DNA from: Xiheibacterium sp038325765
Lineage (GTDB): Bacteria > Myxococcota_A > Polyangia > Nannocystales > Nannocystaceae
Reading direction: 5' to 3'
Assembly: GCA_038325765.1 (NCBI GenBank)
Contig: JBBQJI010000037.1
Location: 8,759-72,758, forward strand
DNA: 64,000 bases
This document shows positions 1 to 8,409 of the stretch, piece after piece; the stretch's first letter is position 1; the number at the start of each line of letters is the position of its first letter. Position numbers and translations under genes: made by a program. The notes beneath the pieces are model-generated. The model saw nothing but the letters and a program-made list of their open reading frames with translations. It had not been told where the DNA came from and did no database searches.

Positions 1-1
1 A

Positions 2-511
2 AGCTCCGCCGACGCGGCGCCGGCCGCGGGGGCGCGGGTCACCGAGCGAGCGTCGCGATCGAGAATCGCCGCGGCCGCGGTGCTGCCGGCGGAACTCGAC
101 GCCGCACCGCCGCCGACGGAGATCCCCGCGTCGCTGCCGTCGGTGGGCGCGCCCAGACCGACGCGCGCGCGCGGCGATGCGCCCGCCACGACCGATGCGG
201 CGCCGAAGTCCTCCGCACCGACGATCGACGTCACGGGCGAGGATGCGCGCCTGCTCGCGGATGCCAAGGCCGCGCTCACGGGCGGCCGCACCGCTGACGC
301 GCGGGCTCTGCTGGCCACGCACCGCATCGCGTTTCCGACCAGCAAGCTCGCCGATCTCCGCGACGCGCTCGGGCTCGACCTCGCGTGCCGCAGCGGTGAC
401 GCCCCCGAGGCGCGGCGTGTCGTCGCCGACGCCCAGACTCTCGGCCCGCTGGGCCCTTTGCTGGCGCGAGCGCAAGCCAAGTGCTCCGTTCTCGGGGCCA
501 CCGGGCCATGA
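2..511 (+). CDS. C-terminal part of a TPR-like protein (anti-sigma type), cut by the window edge
   Basis: The reading frame is open from the first bases, so the true start lies upstream. The visible N-terminal part is Ala/Pro-rich and probably a linker. The last ~85 residues form two helical TPR-like units: Leu/Ala-rich helices, a His-x3-Phe-Pro turn, and a PLGPLLARAQAKC end. In myxobacteria this layout (low-complexity linker, then a short TPR domain ending in a Cys helix) is common at the C-terminus of FecR-like or anti-sigma proteins beside ECF sigma genes. That role is inference, because the N-terminal domain is not in view. Its stop overlaps the next start (ATGA), so the two genes are probably translationally coupled. 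Confidence 0.75.
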   Translation, partial: SSADAAPAAGARVTERASRSRIAAAAVLPAELDAAPPPTEIPASLPSVGAPRPTRARGDAPATTDAAPKSSAPTIDVTGEDARLLADAKAALTGGRTADARALLATHRIAFPTSKLADLRDALGLDLACRSGDAPEARRVVADAQTLGPLGPLLARAQAKCSVLGATGP

Positions 512-1182
512 CGCGGTCGGTCGCGTTCATCCGCATCGCGGCGACGATGGTGCTCGGCGGTTGCGGGGTCCCGATCGACATCGGCGTCCTCGCCGATACC
601 GCCGTGAGCACCGGCACGACATCGACGACGAGCAGCACGGTTTCCGACAGCGCCGGCAGCAGCAGCTCGAGCGGCGATCCGATCACGCCGGCGACGGAGA
701 CGAGCACCGGCGATCCACCGGTGCCGATGCGCTCCGATTTCGCGATTCGCTTCGCCGATCTCCCGAGCGTCGGCAGCGAGACCGGAAGCGGGTCGGCCGG
801 TGGCGGCGAGGCGACTGGAGATCCGAGCGGTGGCGACAGCGATCCCGATGCGTTGGTGATCTTCGCGACCACCGGCTTCGGCACTTGCGACGAGCCGTAC
901 GGCCAGCTCCCGTGTCCCGCGGCGTGGACCGTCGGGTTCACACTGCCGCCGGCGCTGCAGTTCGAAGGCGCCACGGGCCTGCTCGACTTCGAGGTCAACG
1001 CGGGGTTCAGCGAGACCTTCGGCGACGACCCTCTCGACTGTGGGTTCGGCGGCGGCAGCCTGAACGGCCGCTTCGAGATCACGGCGATCGACGACATCCA
1101 CGTCGCCGGCCGGATGTTCGATCTCGATCTCACCAGCGCGGGGCCCGAGGTGGTGTTCGACGCGATCCGCTGCGGCGGGTGA
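508..1182 (+). CDS. Secreted lipoprotein, unknown function
   Basis: 224 residues. I chose ATG 508 over the in-frame GTG at 481 because it gives an ATGA overlap with the upstream stop and a clean signal: MTRSVAFIRIAATMVLGGCG, with LGGC as lipobox. After the Cys comes a ~45-residue Ser/Thr/Gly-rich tether, typical of myxobacterial surface lipoproteins. A globular ~120-residue domain with a few Cys follows (FGTCDEPYGQLPC, LDCGFGGG) and ends in beta-rich sequence. I do not recognise the domain. Coupling to the preceding TPR protein suggests that it is the exported partner of that locus. Confidence 0.75.
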   Translation: MTRSVAFIRIAATMVLGGCGVPIDIGVLADTAVSTGTTSTTSSTVSDSAGSSSSSGDPITPATETSTGDPPVPMRSDFAIRFADLPSVGSETGSGSAGGGEATGDPSGGDSDPDALVIFATTGFGTCDEPYGQLPCPAAWTVGFTLPPALQFEGATGLLDFEVNAGFSETFGDDPLDCGFGGGSLNGRFEITAIDDIHVAGRMFDLDLTSAGPEVVFDAIRCGG

Positions 1183-1290
1183 GACAGTCGCGCTCGGTCC
1201 CCCGCGGCGGGCGACGACGGCACGCCACGCGCCGTTGGCTGCGGCCTTGCGGTCGGTCGCGGCGTTGCTAGTTCAACGCTGCGCGCGCCC

Positions 1291-2202
1291 GTGTTCGTCG
1301 AGTATCACCGCTCTGTCCTCACCCTGCTGACTTGGCAGTGGCGGGCAGTGCTGACCTACGTGGGGCTCGCGACGCTCATCGTGGTGGCGCACGAGCACCT
1401 CGGGAAGACGTGGCTGGCGGTCCCGGCGCTGCCGCTCACCGTGCTCGGCGCGGCGATCGGCATCTTCGTCAGCTTCCGTACCAACTCCTGCTACGACCGC
1501 TGGTGGGAGGGACGGCGGCTTTGGGGGCAGCTCGTCAACACCTCGCGCCACTTCGCCAGCCAGGTGCTCGAATACGCCGAGCCCCTCGGCCCCGAGATCC
1601 GCGCCCTGCAGAGCGCGATGGTCCGGCGGCACATCGCCTACGTACACACCCTGCGTTGCACGCTTCGCGACGAGGAGCCGACGCGCGACACCGACGTGCC
1701 CCGGTATCTCGACACGACCGAGTTCGCCACCTTGGCCGACGAGCCCAACCCCAATCATGCGCTGGTGCACCTGCAGATCCGAGACATCGCCCAGCTCGCG
1801 CGGCTGGGGGCCGTCGACGGCCTGCGCCTGCAGCAACTCGACCGCTCGATCGCGGTGCTGCTCGACGTCCAAGGCGGCTGCGAGCGCATCAAGAAGACCC
1901 CATTTCCCCAGAGCTACGGCTTCGTCGCGACCAAGCTCATCGGCGCCTACATCCTCATGCTGCCGCTGGGCCTGGTCGATCGCGTCCAGTGGCTGGCGAT
2001 CCCGATCTCGGTGTTGGTCTGCCTGGCCTTTCGCCTGATCGACGAGGTCGGCGACGTCCTCGAGGATCCGTTCACCGCGCAGCCCATGGCCCTGCCGCTG
2101 CAGGCGATCTCGACCGGGATCGAGATCGATCTCTGCAAGCGGTTGGGCGTCGAACCATTGCCCGAGCCGCCAAAGCCGGACTCCCGGGGTGTGTTGATGT
2201 AG
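1291..2202 (+). CDS. Bestrophin-family (UPF0187/YneE-like) membrane channel protein
   Basis: 303 residues, the usual size for bacterial bestrophins. The N-terminus carries the hallmark region: two hydrophobic helices separated by a short charged loop, followed by VSFRTNSCYDRWWEGRRLWG, which matches the conserved FRxNxxYxRWWExR block of the family. A later FPQSYGFVATKLIGAYILMLP helix and an acidic segment RLIDEVGDVLEDPF near the C-terminus also fit; the latter resembles the cytoplasmic gate/calcium-clasp region of eukaryotic bestrophins. The family forms pentameric anion or cation channels in the inner membrane. The start is GTG 1291. A TAGTTC sequence lies 16 bases upstream, too far for the leaderless pattern seen elsewhere, so the start is less certain than the identity. 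Confidence 0.88.
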   Translation: MFVEYHRSVLTLLTWQWRAVLTYVGLATLIVVAHEHLGKTWLAVPALPLTVLGAAIGIFVSFRTNSCYDRWWEGRRLWGQLVNTSRHFASQVLEYAEPLGPEIRALQSAMVRRHIAYVHTLRCTLRDEEPTRDTDVPRYLDTTEFATLADEPNPNHALVHLQIRDIAQLARLGAVDGLRLQQLDRSIAVLLDVQGGCERIKKTPFPQSYGFVATKLIGAYILMLPLGLVDRVQWLAIPISVLVCLAFRLIDEVGDVLEDPFTAQPMALPLQAISTGIEIDLCKRLGVEPLPEPPKPDSRGVLM

Positions 2203-2243
2203 CCGGCTGCAGTCGTCGACCGGACGTGCGAACATGCCTGTGC

Positions 2244-2465
2244 ATGCCGACCTCGCTCGGTGCGCTGGCGGTCGCCAGCTTCGGCCTGTTGGCGCCGGTC
2301 GAGGACGATCTCGCGAAGATCGTCCAGTACCCCCGCGGCCGCGCTGCTCATCGCGGACTGGTGCGGCACGAGCCGTTGCACACGCAGCACCTGCACGTGC
2401 GCTTCGGCTGCGGACCGTGCGAGGTCGAGTGCATCGAGCTCGGCGCGTGGGCGACAGCGGAGTGA
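2244..2465 (+). CDS. Small hypothetical protein (73 residues)
   Basis: A short reading frame fills the space between the bestrophin gene and the convergent beta-barrel gene, which ends 16 bases away. It has a mildly hydrophobic N-terminus (MPTSLGALAVASFGLLAP), a basic His-rich middle, and a FGCGPCEVECIELG segment with three Cys. Codon third positions are mostly G/C as in neighbouring genes. No family is recognised. The Cys cluster could be a metal site, but this is only suggestive. The frame could also be fortuitous. Confidence 0.4.
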   Translation: MPTSLGALAVASFGLLAPVEDDLAKIVQYPRGRAAHRGLVRHEPLHTQHLHVRFGCGPCEVECIELGAWATAE

Positions 2466-2481
2466 ACGCGGAGCTCGGCCG

Positions 2482-3159
2482 TCACGGTCGCGGCGTGGGT
2501 TCGGGCGGTGGCCGCCTGCTCGCCCGCTCGGGCGTCCACCGCGAGCCGCGGCCGAAGGTCAGGCTCACGCCGAACAGCACCTCGCCGTGGTTGGCGATCT
2601 TGCGCCGCTGCTGCGCGGCGGGCCCGATGAGGTTGCGCCCCTCGACGCGCAGGGCGAGCCGCGGCGTGGCGAAGAACTTCACGCCGCCGCCAAAGTGCCC
2701 GATCGGATCGATGTCGTTGCCCAGCGCATCGCGGGCCGAGCGGATGCCGCCCAGGCCGTAGCCGCCCAGGACGAACGGCGTGATCCGAAACCATGGCAGC
2801 TGGGCGACGGCGTGCAGCCGCACGCCGTAGAGAAACGCCGGCTCGCCGCCGTACTGGGCGACCGTCCACATCCCGGCGAACTCGGCCTCGATGCCGAGGA
2901 AGGCGAGCGGATAGTAGGCAGCGCGGGCGCCCACGTCGGGGGCGGCGCGGCGCAGCCGGCGGTAGCCGAGCTCGGTGTCGTAGAAGTCGTGCGGCCGCGC
3001 TGCGATGAACACCCCGCCGAACACGCCGAGCTCCCACATGCCGGGCACCGGCGCCGCCATCTCGATCCACCGCGGCGTGTCGGTCCCTGGCGGACGCGTG
3101 TCGCCGGACGGCGGCGGCGTGGCAGCCAGCATCGCGGCCGCGATCATCCACGTGATCAT
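2482..3159 (-). CDS. Outer-membrane beta-barrel-like protein
   Basis: 225 residues. The start ATG 3159 overlaps the stop of the upstream lipoprotein gene (ATGA), which fixes the start and implies translational coupling. The first ~15 residues (MITWMIAAAMLAATP) look like a signal peptide. The body shows alternating hydrophobic and polar strands, aromatic girdle residues and Gly-rich turns (FGGVFIAARPHDFYDTELGY; FVLGGYGLGGIRS; FGGGVKFFATPRLALRVEGR), and a last strand VLFGVSLTFG. This is the pattern of small 8-stranded OmpA/OmpW-like or gliding-associated barrels. The C-terminus is Arg/Pro-rich. Assignment is from pattern only. The coupled lipoprotein may be a periplasmic or surface partner. Confidence 0.7.
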   Translation of the reverse strand: MITWMIAAAMLAATPPPSGDTRPPGTDTPRWIEMAAPVPGMWELGVFGGVFIAARPHDFYDTELGYRRLRRAAPDVGARAAYYPLAFLGIEAEFAGMWTVAQYGGEPAFLYGVRLHAVAQLPWFRITPFVLGGYGLGGIRSARDALGNDIDPIGHFGGGVKFFATPRLALRVEGRNLIGPAAQQRRKIANHGEVLFGVSLTFGRGSRWTPERASRRPPPEPTPRP

Positions 3160-3986
3160 GTGGGCTCCTCCAGCCACGGGCTCCCCAGCGGCGCATCGAA
3201 GCGGCCGGTCACGGTGATGTCGCCGATGAGCGGCAGCGTGACGTCGCCGGCAAACGTGCCGATGAACATGTCGTCGACGAACCCCCCGGTCCAGTCGAAC
3301 GACAGGTTGAACAGGCCGCCGAGCGCGTAGTCGATGGTGCCGGAGCCGACGCCATTGGCGAAGCTGCCCTCGATCTCGTAGGTGGCGTCGAAGGTGATGA
3401 TGACGGCGTTGATCGTGCAGCTGCCGCCGGTGACCTCGACGCCGTCGCCGTCGTAGTCGACGCGCATGGACAACGGACCCGTGCACTGCGGGCTCACGGG
3501 GATGCCCTGGAACATCGCCGACAGCGTCATGGTGACCTCGCCTTCGTAGTTGCCGGTCCACCGCGACTGCACCCGTACGCCACCGACCGTCGCGGCGAGC
3601 AGATCGCCGCCGTCGAGGCGCGCGGTCGCGGTGATGTCGTAGGCGCCCGGCGGCAGCTCGACCTCCGCTTCGGGTCCCACTGCGAGCGTCGGGCCGTCGC
3701 CGTCGGCCCGCCACACGATCTCGTCGTAGGGGAACGGGAGATCTTCGGCGTCCCTGATCTCGGCCAGCAGCGGGAGCGGCTCGCCGATGTAGTGGATCGA
3801 GGGCGAGGCAGGCTCGAACACCTCGAGGCGGACACCCTGCGGCCTGGGCTCGACGGTGGCGGTGTCCTCCGACGCGCCGTCGTCATCGTCGTCGTCGTCC
3901 ACGGGCCACTCGTCGGAGGTGCAGGCGAGGGCGCAGGCGAGCAGGACGGGGAGGCCCCAGCGCAGACGGTCGGGGGGTCGATGCAC
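3156..3986 (-). CDS. Lipoprotein with poly-Asp tether
   Basis: 276 residues. GTG 3986 is the chosen start: TACCGT lies exactly 7 bases upstream, and it yields a basic n-region, a hydrophobic core and a lipobox (LLACALAC). Right after the Cys comes a run of seven Asp (VDDDDDDDG), an acidic tether. The rest is beta-rich: an Ig-like part of ~90 residues (PPGAYDITATARLDGG) and a ~110-residue domain with repeated G-x-[FY]-x-G strand pairs (GNYEGEV, GSFANGVGSG, FIGTFAGDV, VTGRFDA), as in proteins that report a polymer or lipid-like binding barrel. Function is unknown. It is coupled to the downstream barrel gene. The upstream region is almost pure CGT repeat. Confidence 0.75.
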   Translation of the reverse strand: MHRPPDRLRWGLPVLLACALACTSDEWPVDDDDDDDGASEDTATVEPRPQGVRLEVFEPASPSIHYIGEPLPLLAEIRDAEDLPFPYDEIVWRADGDGPTLAVGPEAEVELPPGAYDITATARLDGGDLLAATVGGVRVQSRWTGNYEGEVTMTLSAMFQGIPVSPQCTGPLSMRVDYDGDGVEVTGGSCTINAVIITFDATYEIEGSFANGVGSGTIDYALGGLFNLSFDWTGGFVDDMFIGTFAGDVTLPLIGDITVTGRFDAPLGSPWLEEPT

Positions 3987-3993
3987 GGTCGCG

Positions 3994-3999
3994 ACGGTA
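3994..3999 (-). promoter_or_regulatory. -10-like TACCGT for the poly-Asp lipoprotein
   Basis: TACCGT on the minus strand ends 7 bases before the GTG at 3986, which fits a leaderless start. No clear -35 is visible upstream because the DNA there passes into CGT repeats. Confidence 0.5.
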
Positions 4000-4019
4000 G
4001 CACGTCCGGCGGGTCCGGA

Positions 4020-4259
<240 letters not shown>

Positions 4260-4262
<3 letters not shown>

Positions 4263-5903
4263 GCGTCGACGTCGACCGTATCCCGGCGCCGCATCGACAC
4301 GGCGCGCGAGGATCTGCAGCTCGGCCGGCAGGCCGCCGAGATCGACCGGTTGACGCAGGCGCACCTCGACACCGCGATGCGCCGCAGTGCGCTCGGGCAC
4401 GGGCGAGAGCCACACGACGCGCATGTCGTCGCTGCCGACCCCGAGCCAGTGGTCGAGGGCGCGGCCCAGCAGCTCGGCGATGGTGCCCTCGGTGCGGACG
4501 CGGTGGCCCATCGGCGGGTTGGTGACCACCAAGCTCGGTGCTGTCGCCGGGCGGTACAGGCAGGCGTCGCCGAGCACGAGCGACGCCGCGCCGTGCTCGG
4601 CGGCGGCCAGGTTGGCGCGGGCATGGTCGAGCGCGGCAGGGTCGAGATCGGTGCCGAGCAGGCTAGCATAGGGTCCGAGCAGCGCGCGTTCGACGAGCTC
4701 GGCGCCCGCGCCGACGAACGGATCCCACACCACGTCACCGTCGCGGACGCCGGCAGCCTCGGCCAGCGCGGCGGCCACGGTGGGGTGCGACGACGCGGGC
4801 ACGCTGCCGCGTCGCCACGTGAAGCGGGGATCGTCGAGGCCACGGGGGCGCAGCTCGACACGAACGAGGTCGCGCTCCACGGCCACGCGCACTTCCCACG
4901 GAGCGCCACGGGGATCGTTGACGAGCTCGGGCCGCAGCAGCGCGAGGGCCTCGACGACGCGCCATGTCGAGCCGCGACGATGACCCTGGCCGAGCCACTC
5001 GAGCCGCCAGCGCACCGGCCCGCGGGTGAGCTGGATCATCAGCTCTGCCGCGTCGTCGGCGGCCAGCGCTCGCACCACGGCGTCTTCGACCGCCGCCGGC
5101 GAGTGGTCGCGCAGGCGGACCGGCGTCAGGGGGAACGTGATCTCGATGAACGTGCGCACGGAGTACAGCGCGCGCAGCGACGCGGACCACTCCACCGCGA
5201 CCCGGCCGCGGCCATCGGGGCGCGCGCCGGGCAGCGCTGCGCACACCCTCGACTCGAGGCCGGGACGCACCCACAGCGCGATCGCGCGCGGGGAGGGTGG
5301 CACCGCGTCGAGGTCGATCGACGAGCCGACGTCGCGCAGCTGGGTGCGGCCGAGCTTGAGCACGCTCTCGCGGACGACCCGCTCGAGCTCGGGATCGGCG
5401 GTGTCGTACTCGGCGAGCACGGCCAGAGCCGCGCTCGCGCCGGACTGACCGAGGGCCGCGGCGATCACCTTGCGTTCGGGATCGGTATCGGCGCGGTGCC
5501 ACGCGGCGACCAGCGCCGCTTCGTGCCGTGGATCCTCGAGCTTGCCGATCGCAGTGACAGCGCGGCGACGCACCCGAGGCTCGGGATCATGGAGGCGACC
5601 GAGGAGCCACGGGATGAGGGTCAGGGTGCCGGTGCCGGTGCCGGTGCCGGTGAGGGCCGCTTCGCCGGCGCGGGCGAAGCGGCCGACCAGCTCGCACAAC
5701 CGCGCGCGATGGGCACCCGCTGCTGTGTCGTGGCGGGCGATCGCGGCGGTGGCCGCCCGCGCGCCGGCGCGCTCGAGTGCCCGCAGGATCGCCGGCGCGT
5801 CGTCGTCGTCGGCGAGGAGATCGAGGAGCCCTGGGATGTCGCGGGCGCCCGGCGTGAAGCCGCGCTCGAGCGCCCGCGCGCGCAGCGGATCGTCCTCGCT
5901 CAC
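4260..5903 (-). CDS. HEAT-repeat protein fused to an RNA methyltransferase domain
   Basis: 547 residues. The N-terminal ~190 residues are alpha-helical HEAT-like repeats (LHDPEPRVRRRAVTAIGKL is the clearest). A middle region of ~170 residues resembles the THUMP/ferredoxin-like part of RNA-binding methyltransferases. The C-terminal domain has SAM motif I DPFVGAGAE (~394), acidic motif TDLDP (~418) and the catalytic-type NPPM (~462), as in the UPF0020/TrmN/RlmL N-methyltransferase group. The canonical motif is NPPY; here Tyr is Met, which may alter activity. Predicted to methylate a guanine or adenine in RNA in the cytoplasm; the substrate is unknown. GTG 5903 overlaps the thioredoxin stop (GTGA). 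A Gly-Thr dipeptide run near residue 85 comes from a GGTGCC DNA repeat. Confidence 0.8.
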
Positions 5904-6298
5904 GCGCCGCCCGATCGACCGAACAGGCGACCGAGCAGGCCGCCGGTCTTACGCGACTTGCCGAGCAGCCACTCCGCTTTCTCGCCCAGGGCCTTCGCCC
6001 CCATCTTGCCGACGACGGCGTCGAGGATCTTGCCGTCGTGGATGAACAGCAGCGTCGGAATCGATCGGATCCCGAACGGCTGCGCGAGGTGCCCGTGCGA
6101 CTCCGTGTTCACCTTGCAAAAGCGCACCTCGCCCGCCTCGAACTGCCCGGCGACGTGCGCGAAGTCGGAGGCCATCGCCATGCACGGCCCGCAGCTCTCC
6201 GACCAGAAGTCGAGCACCACGGCGCCGCCACCGTGGCGCATGATGGCCTCGATCTGCTCCTCGGATTCCAGCTCGTCGTAGGGGGGTCGGTCGGGCAT
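5900..6298 (-). CDS. Thioredoxin-like protein
   Basis: 132 residues. Thioredoxin fold with the active site WSESCGPC near residue 32-39 (WCGPC-like, with CGPC intact), the central FCKVNTESH strand/helix and the cis-Pro segment RSIPTLLFIHDGK. About 25 extra residues at the C-terminus are basic and Gly-rich (KTGGLLGRLFGRSGGA), longer than standard Trx. There is no signal peptide, so it is probably a cytoplasmic disulfide reductase or a redox partner. It overlaps the downstream HEAT/methyltransferase gene by four bases. TAGCAT lies 11 bases before the ATG, slightly farther than the other leaderless-type promoters. Confidence 0.9.
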   Translation of the reverse strand: MPDRPPYDELESEEQIEAIMRHGGGAVVLDFWSESCGPCMAMASDFAHVAGQFEAGEVRFCKVNTESHGHLAQPFGIRSIPTLLFIHDGKILDAVVGKMGAKALGEKAEWLLGKSRKTGGLLGRLFGRSGGA

Positions 6299-6466
6299 GG
6301 GCGGGGGGGATGCTAGCGGATCTGCGCGGCGACGCTTGCTGATCGCACCGCTCCGGTTGCGCCGGGATGTGCGGACATCCAAGCGCTGCGGTGGGCGCGG
6401 TCGCCGGGGCCGGGCGCCGCCGCGATCCTCCGCGCCGGCGCCTCGGCAAAGTCGCGGGCAACGGTC

Positions 6467-6918
6467 ATGCGCAGCTTCCTCGCGTTGCCCGAGCTGGTGG
6501 AGCTCGCGTCGGAGTTCGACCGCTACACCGCGGATGCGCGTGGCGTTGACGCCGACCCGCCCGAGACCGCCGACGGCGGCCCCACCGCAGGGGCGACGCC
6601 CGAGCCGCGCGACGACGTCCGCGCGCGGCGCTGGCGGCGAGGTGTTGCGGTGGCCGCCCTCACCGTGGCCACCGAAGGTGACGTGTTCACCGTGGAGTGG
6701 TGCGAAACAACGTCCGTCGCCCCCCGGGGTGGGGGATCGCGGCGGTCGATGGTGACGGCACACCGGGCCCGGTGCGCGCGGCTCCCTACGGCGACCTGCT
6801 GTCGGTGCTCGATCTCGAGGGCGACGGACAGCTCCGGCCGCCGCGGCGTCGACGATGCAGTGACCTGGGCTACGGCCGGGGCGGCAGGGATTGTCGTGAC
6901 GAGAAAGCTCGGCCGTAA
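6467..6918 (+). pseudogene. Possible gene broken by a +1/-1 frameshift
   Basis: From ATG 6467 a protein-like frame runs to about 6700 (MRSFLALPELVELASEFDRY..., then VAALTVATEGDVFTVEWC). Protein-like sequence with matching codon bias then continues in a different forward frame from about 6700 to a TAA at 6916-6918 (GWGIAAVDGDGTPGPVRAAP, then GDLLSVLDLEGDGQL). The switch falls near the homopolymer-rich bases 6719-6736 (runs of C and G). Either the gene is decayed or the assembly has an indel. The second part resembles FG-GAP/VCBS-type DxDGxGxxD sequence, but this is weak. No product is assigned. Confidence 0.35.
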
Positions 6919-6922
6919 CCGG

Positions 6923-6928
6923 TACTCT
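6923..6928 (+). promoter_or_regulatory. -10-like TACTCT before the gene at 6938
   Basis: TACTCT ends 9 bases before GTG 6938. This selects that GTG among three in-frame GTG codons (6932, 6938, 6944). Confidence 0.4.
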
Positions 6929-6937
6929 CGCGTGGGG

Positions 6938-7516
6938 GTGACCGTGGCGACAACTCAGACGACTCAGATCTTCGACAGCTTCTCCGCTGGCGTGAGCGCG
7001 TCGCGAGGCGACCTGCTTGCCGCAGGCCGCCCGGGCTACAGCTGGCAATTGCCGTTGCCGGACGGATCGCGATTGTTGATCCGACAAGAGGTGGCATCCC
7101 TCGGCCCGAATTGCCCGTGTCCCCACTGCCCGCCGCCGAGCCAAGAGGTCTGGCACTACAACATCGAGTACCAAGCGCCCACGAACGGGGGTAGCAGGAA
7201 TCGCTCGGTGTTCAACATGCACGCCGCGGTCTGGAGCGGCACGAACCAGGCTTGCGTCGCGGTCTACAACGTTCGACATCTGTCGCTCCGCGACGTCGTG
7301 CGCACCTGCGTCTTCTCGGATTGCTTCGATCCCGACGATCAGCAGCGGGTGCAGGAGGAGATCGAAGCGTTGGCCCTCGAGATCCAGGCCCAGCTGCAAT
7401 CCGCCGCCGGTATGGCGGGGCAGGTCCTCGCGATGGCGTGGAACGTGCTGGTCGGCATCGCGGCTTTCTTGATGGGGATCTTCTTGATGCCCTTCAGACA
7501 ACCGGGCTACGCCTGA
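6938..7516 (+). CDS. Hypothetical membrane-anchored protein with CPCPHC motif
   Basis: 192 residues from GTG 6938; the start is uncertain. The N-terminal half has a SWQLPLPDGSRLLIRQEVAS strand pair followed by a NCPCPHCPPPSQEVWHYNIE segment. Its three closely spaced Cys and a His could bind a metal. Two further Cys-containing turns follow (NQACVAVYNV, RTCVFSDCFDPDD). Then comes a long amphipathic helix (QQRVQEEIEALALEIQAQLQ) and a C-terminal hydrophobic helix (WNVLVGIAAFLMGIFLMPF) that probably sits in the membrane. Codon use is noticeably less GC-biased than in the neighbours, which could mean recent acquisition. I do not recognise the family. Confidence 0.6.
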   Translation: MTVATTQTTQIFDSFSAGVSASRGDLLAAGRPGYSWQLPLPDGSRLLIRQEVASLGPNCPCPHCPPPSQEVWHYNIEYQAPTNGGSRNRSVFNMHAAVWSGTNQACVAVYNVRHLSLRDVVRTCVFSDCFDPDDQQRVQEEIEALALEIQAQLQSAAGMAGQVLAMAWNVLVGIAAFLMGIFLMPFRQPGYA

Positions 7517-7531
7517 GCGCGGTATGCTGCG

Positions 7532-7558
7532 CCGAGCGCCCGCCGAGTGGGCGCTCGG
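7532..7558. other. 10-bp hairpin just before a start codon
   Basis: CCGAGCGCCC (7532-7541) pairs perfectly with GGGCGCTCGG (7549-7558) around a 7-base loop. It starts 16 bases after the 7516 stop and ends 7 bases before ATG 7566. There is no T-run, so it is either a Rho-type or weak terminator of the upstream gene or a structure at the ribosome binding region of the next gene. A TATGCT -10-like hexamer lies at 7523-7528. Confidence 0.5.
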
Positions 7559-7565
7559 AGCACCC

Positions 7566-7829
7566 ATGGCCAGCCGCATCCACGCCGTCCACCGCGATCA
7601 GACCGGCGGCGCGATCACCCGCGTCAAGCTCAGCGAGGACAGCGCCGCGGTGAAAGACGTGGCCAAGACCGCCGTGATCGCGCTCATCCGCTCGGGCGAG
7701 TCGGTGATGACTGCGCCGGCTACCGGCGGTGGCTCGCGCGTCGTCGTGGTCGACGGCCTCAAGCCGGTGCTGAGGACGATGAAGAACGCCACCGAGGCCG
7801 ACAACCTCGGTGGCCTGCCGACCTATTGA
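7566..7829 (+). CDS. Small DUF3892-like protein
   Basis: 87 residues from ATG 7566. The pattern of a short N-terminal strand, ITRVKLSED, a helix VAKTAVIALIRSGESVMTA and a closing basic strand (GGSRVVVVDG) resembles DUF3892 proteins, small cytoplasmic proteins of unknown function that typically carry a query-specific helix between two strands. The match is by layout, not by a diagnostic motif. The gene follows a hairpin and ends 54 bases before the end of a convergent gene. No operon partner is evident. Confidence 0.6.
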   Translation: MASRIHAVHRDQTGGAITRVKLSEDSAAVKDVAKTAVIALIRSGESVMTAPATGGGSRVVVVDGLKPVLRTMKNATEADNLGGLPTY

Positions 7830-7846
7830 ACCTCAGGCCGCGGACG

Positions 7847-7892
7847 GCTCACAGCACGATACTGCTCACAGCACGGTACTGCTCACAGCACG
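7847..7892. repeat. 17-bp tandem repeat, 2.7 copies, spanning a stop codon
   Basis: GCTCACAGCACG followed by A/G-TACT repeats at 7847, 7864 and 7881 (third copy partial). The third copy contains the stop codon (TCA, 7883-7885) of the minus-strand DUF2141-like gene. The arrangement parallels the 13-bp array at 4136-4262. Confidence 0.9.
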
Positions 7893-8260
7893 TAGTGGAT
7901 CTTCACCGCGACCGTCTGCTCGCCACCGCCGAACTCGATCGTCGAGTCCTCGAACGACGGGGCGCTCATCCGCAGCTTGTCGAAGCGGGACACGCCGAAG
8001 CCCTCCTTGGGGATCCTCGCCCAGGTGCTGTCGAGTTCGCCGTTGTCGTTCTCGTCGTGGAGCACGGCGACCGCGTAGGTGCCGGGCGGCAGCTCGGGGA
8101 AGTCCACGCTCGCGCGACCGCCTTGGATCGCGACCTTGGCCTGGTGTACAGGCTTGCCCTCGCGGGGAAAGCCCTCGGGCCGGTCGTAGAGGGCGGCCAG
8201 GAGGTGACCGCGATCGCTGCGGAGCCCCTCGACGTCGACACGCATGCGTCCGTTTGCCAT
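7883..8260 (-). CDS. DUF2141-like protein
   Basis: 125 residues from ATG 8260; a GTG two codons upstream is an alternative. The sequence follows the DUF2141 layout: MRVDVEGLRSDRGHLLAALYD at the start, a middle beta sandwich with FPELPPGTYAVAVLHDENDN (the family's PPGxYAvavfHDeNgNGklD block is clearly visible, then NGELDSTW) and PKEGFGVSR near the end. DUF2141 proteins are usually exported; this copy has no obvious signal peptide, so its location is unclear. Function is unknown. The stop lies inside a 17-bp tandem repeat. Confidence 0.85.
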   Translation of the reverse strand: MANGRMRVDVEGLRSDRGHLLAALYDRPEGFPREGKPVHQAKVAIQGGRASVDFPELPPGTYAVAVLHDENDNGELDSTWARIPKEGFGVSRFDKLRMSAPSFEDSTIEFGGGEQTVAVKIHYVL

Positions 8261-8409
8261 GCCCACAGTCTACGATCGGATGGCCATGGCGCGAGCGCGG
8301 CGGTGATCGCGATCGCGGAGGCCGGCGATCGCACAGGGACGCTGGGCCCGCGCGCCCGCCGTGCGCGACCTGGGCAGCGGCATCGTCTGGTGAGCGGTGC
8401 GCGACCTGC

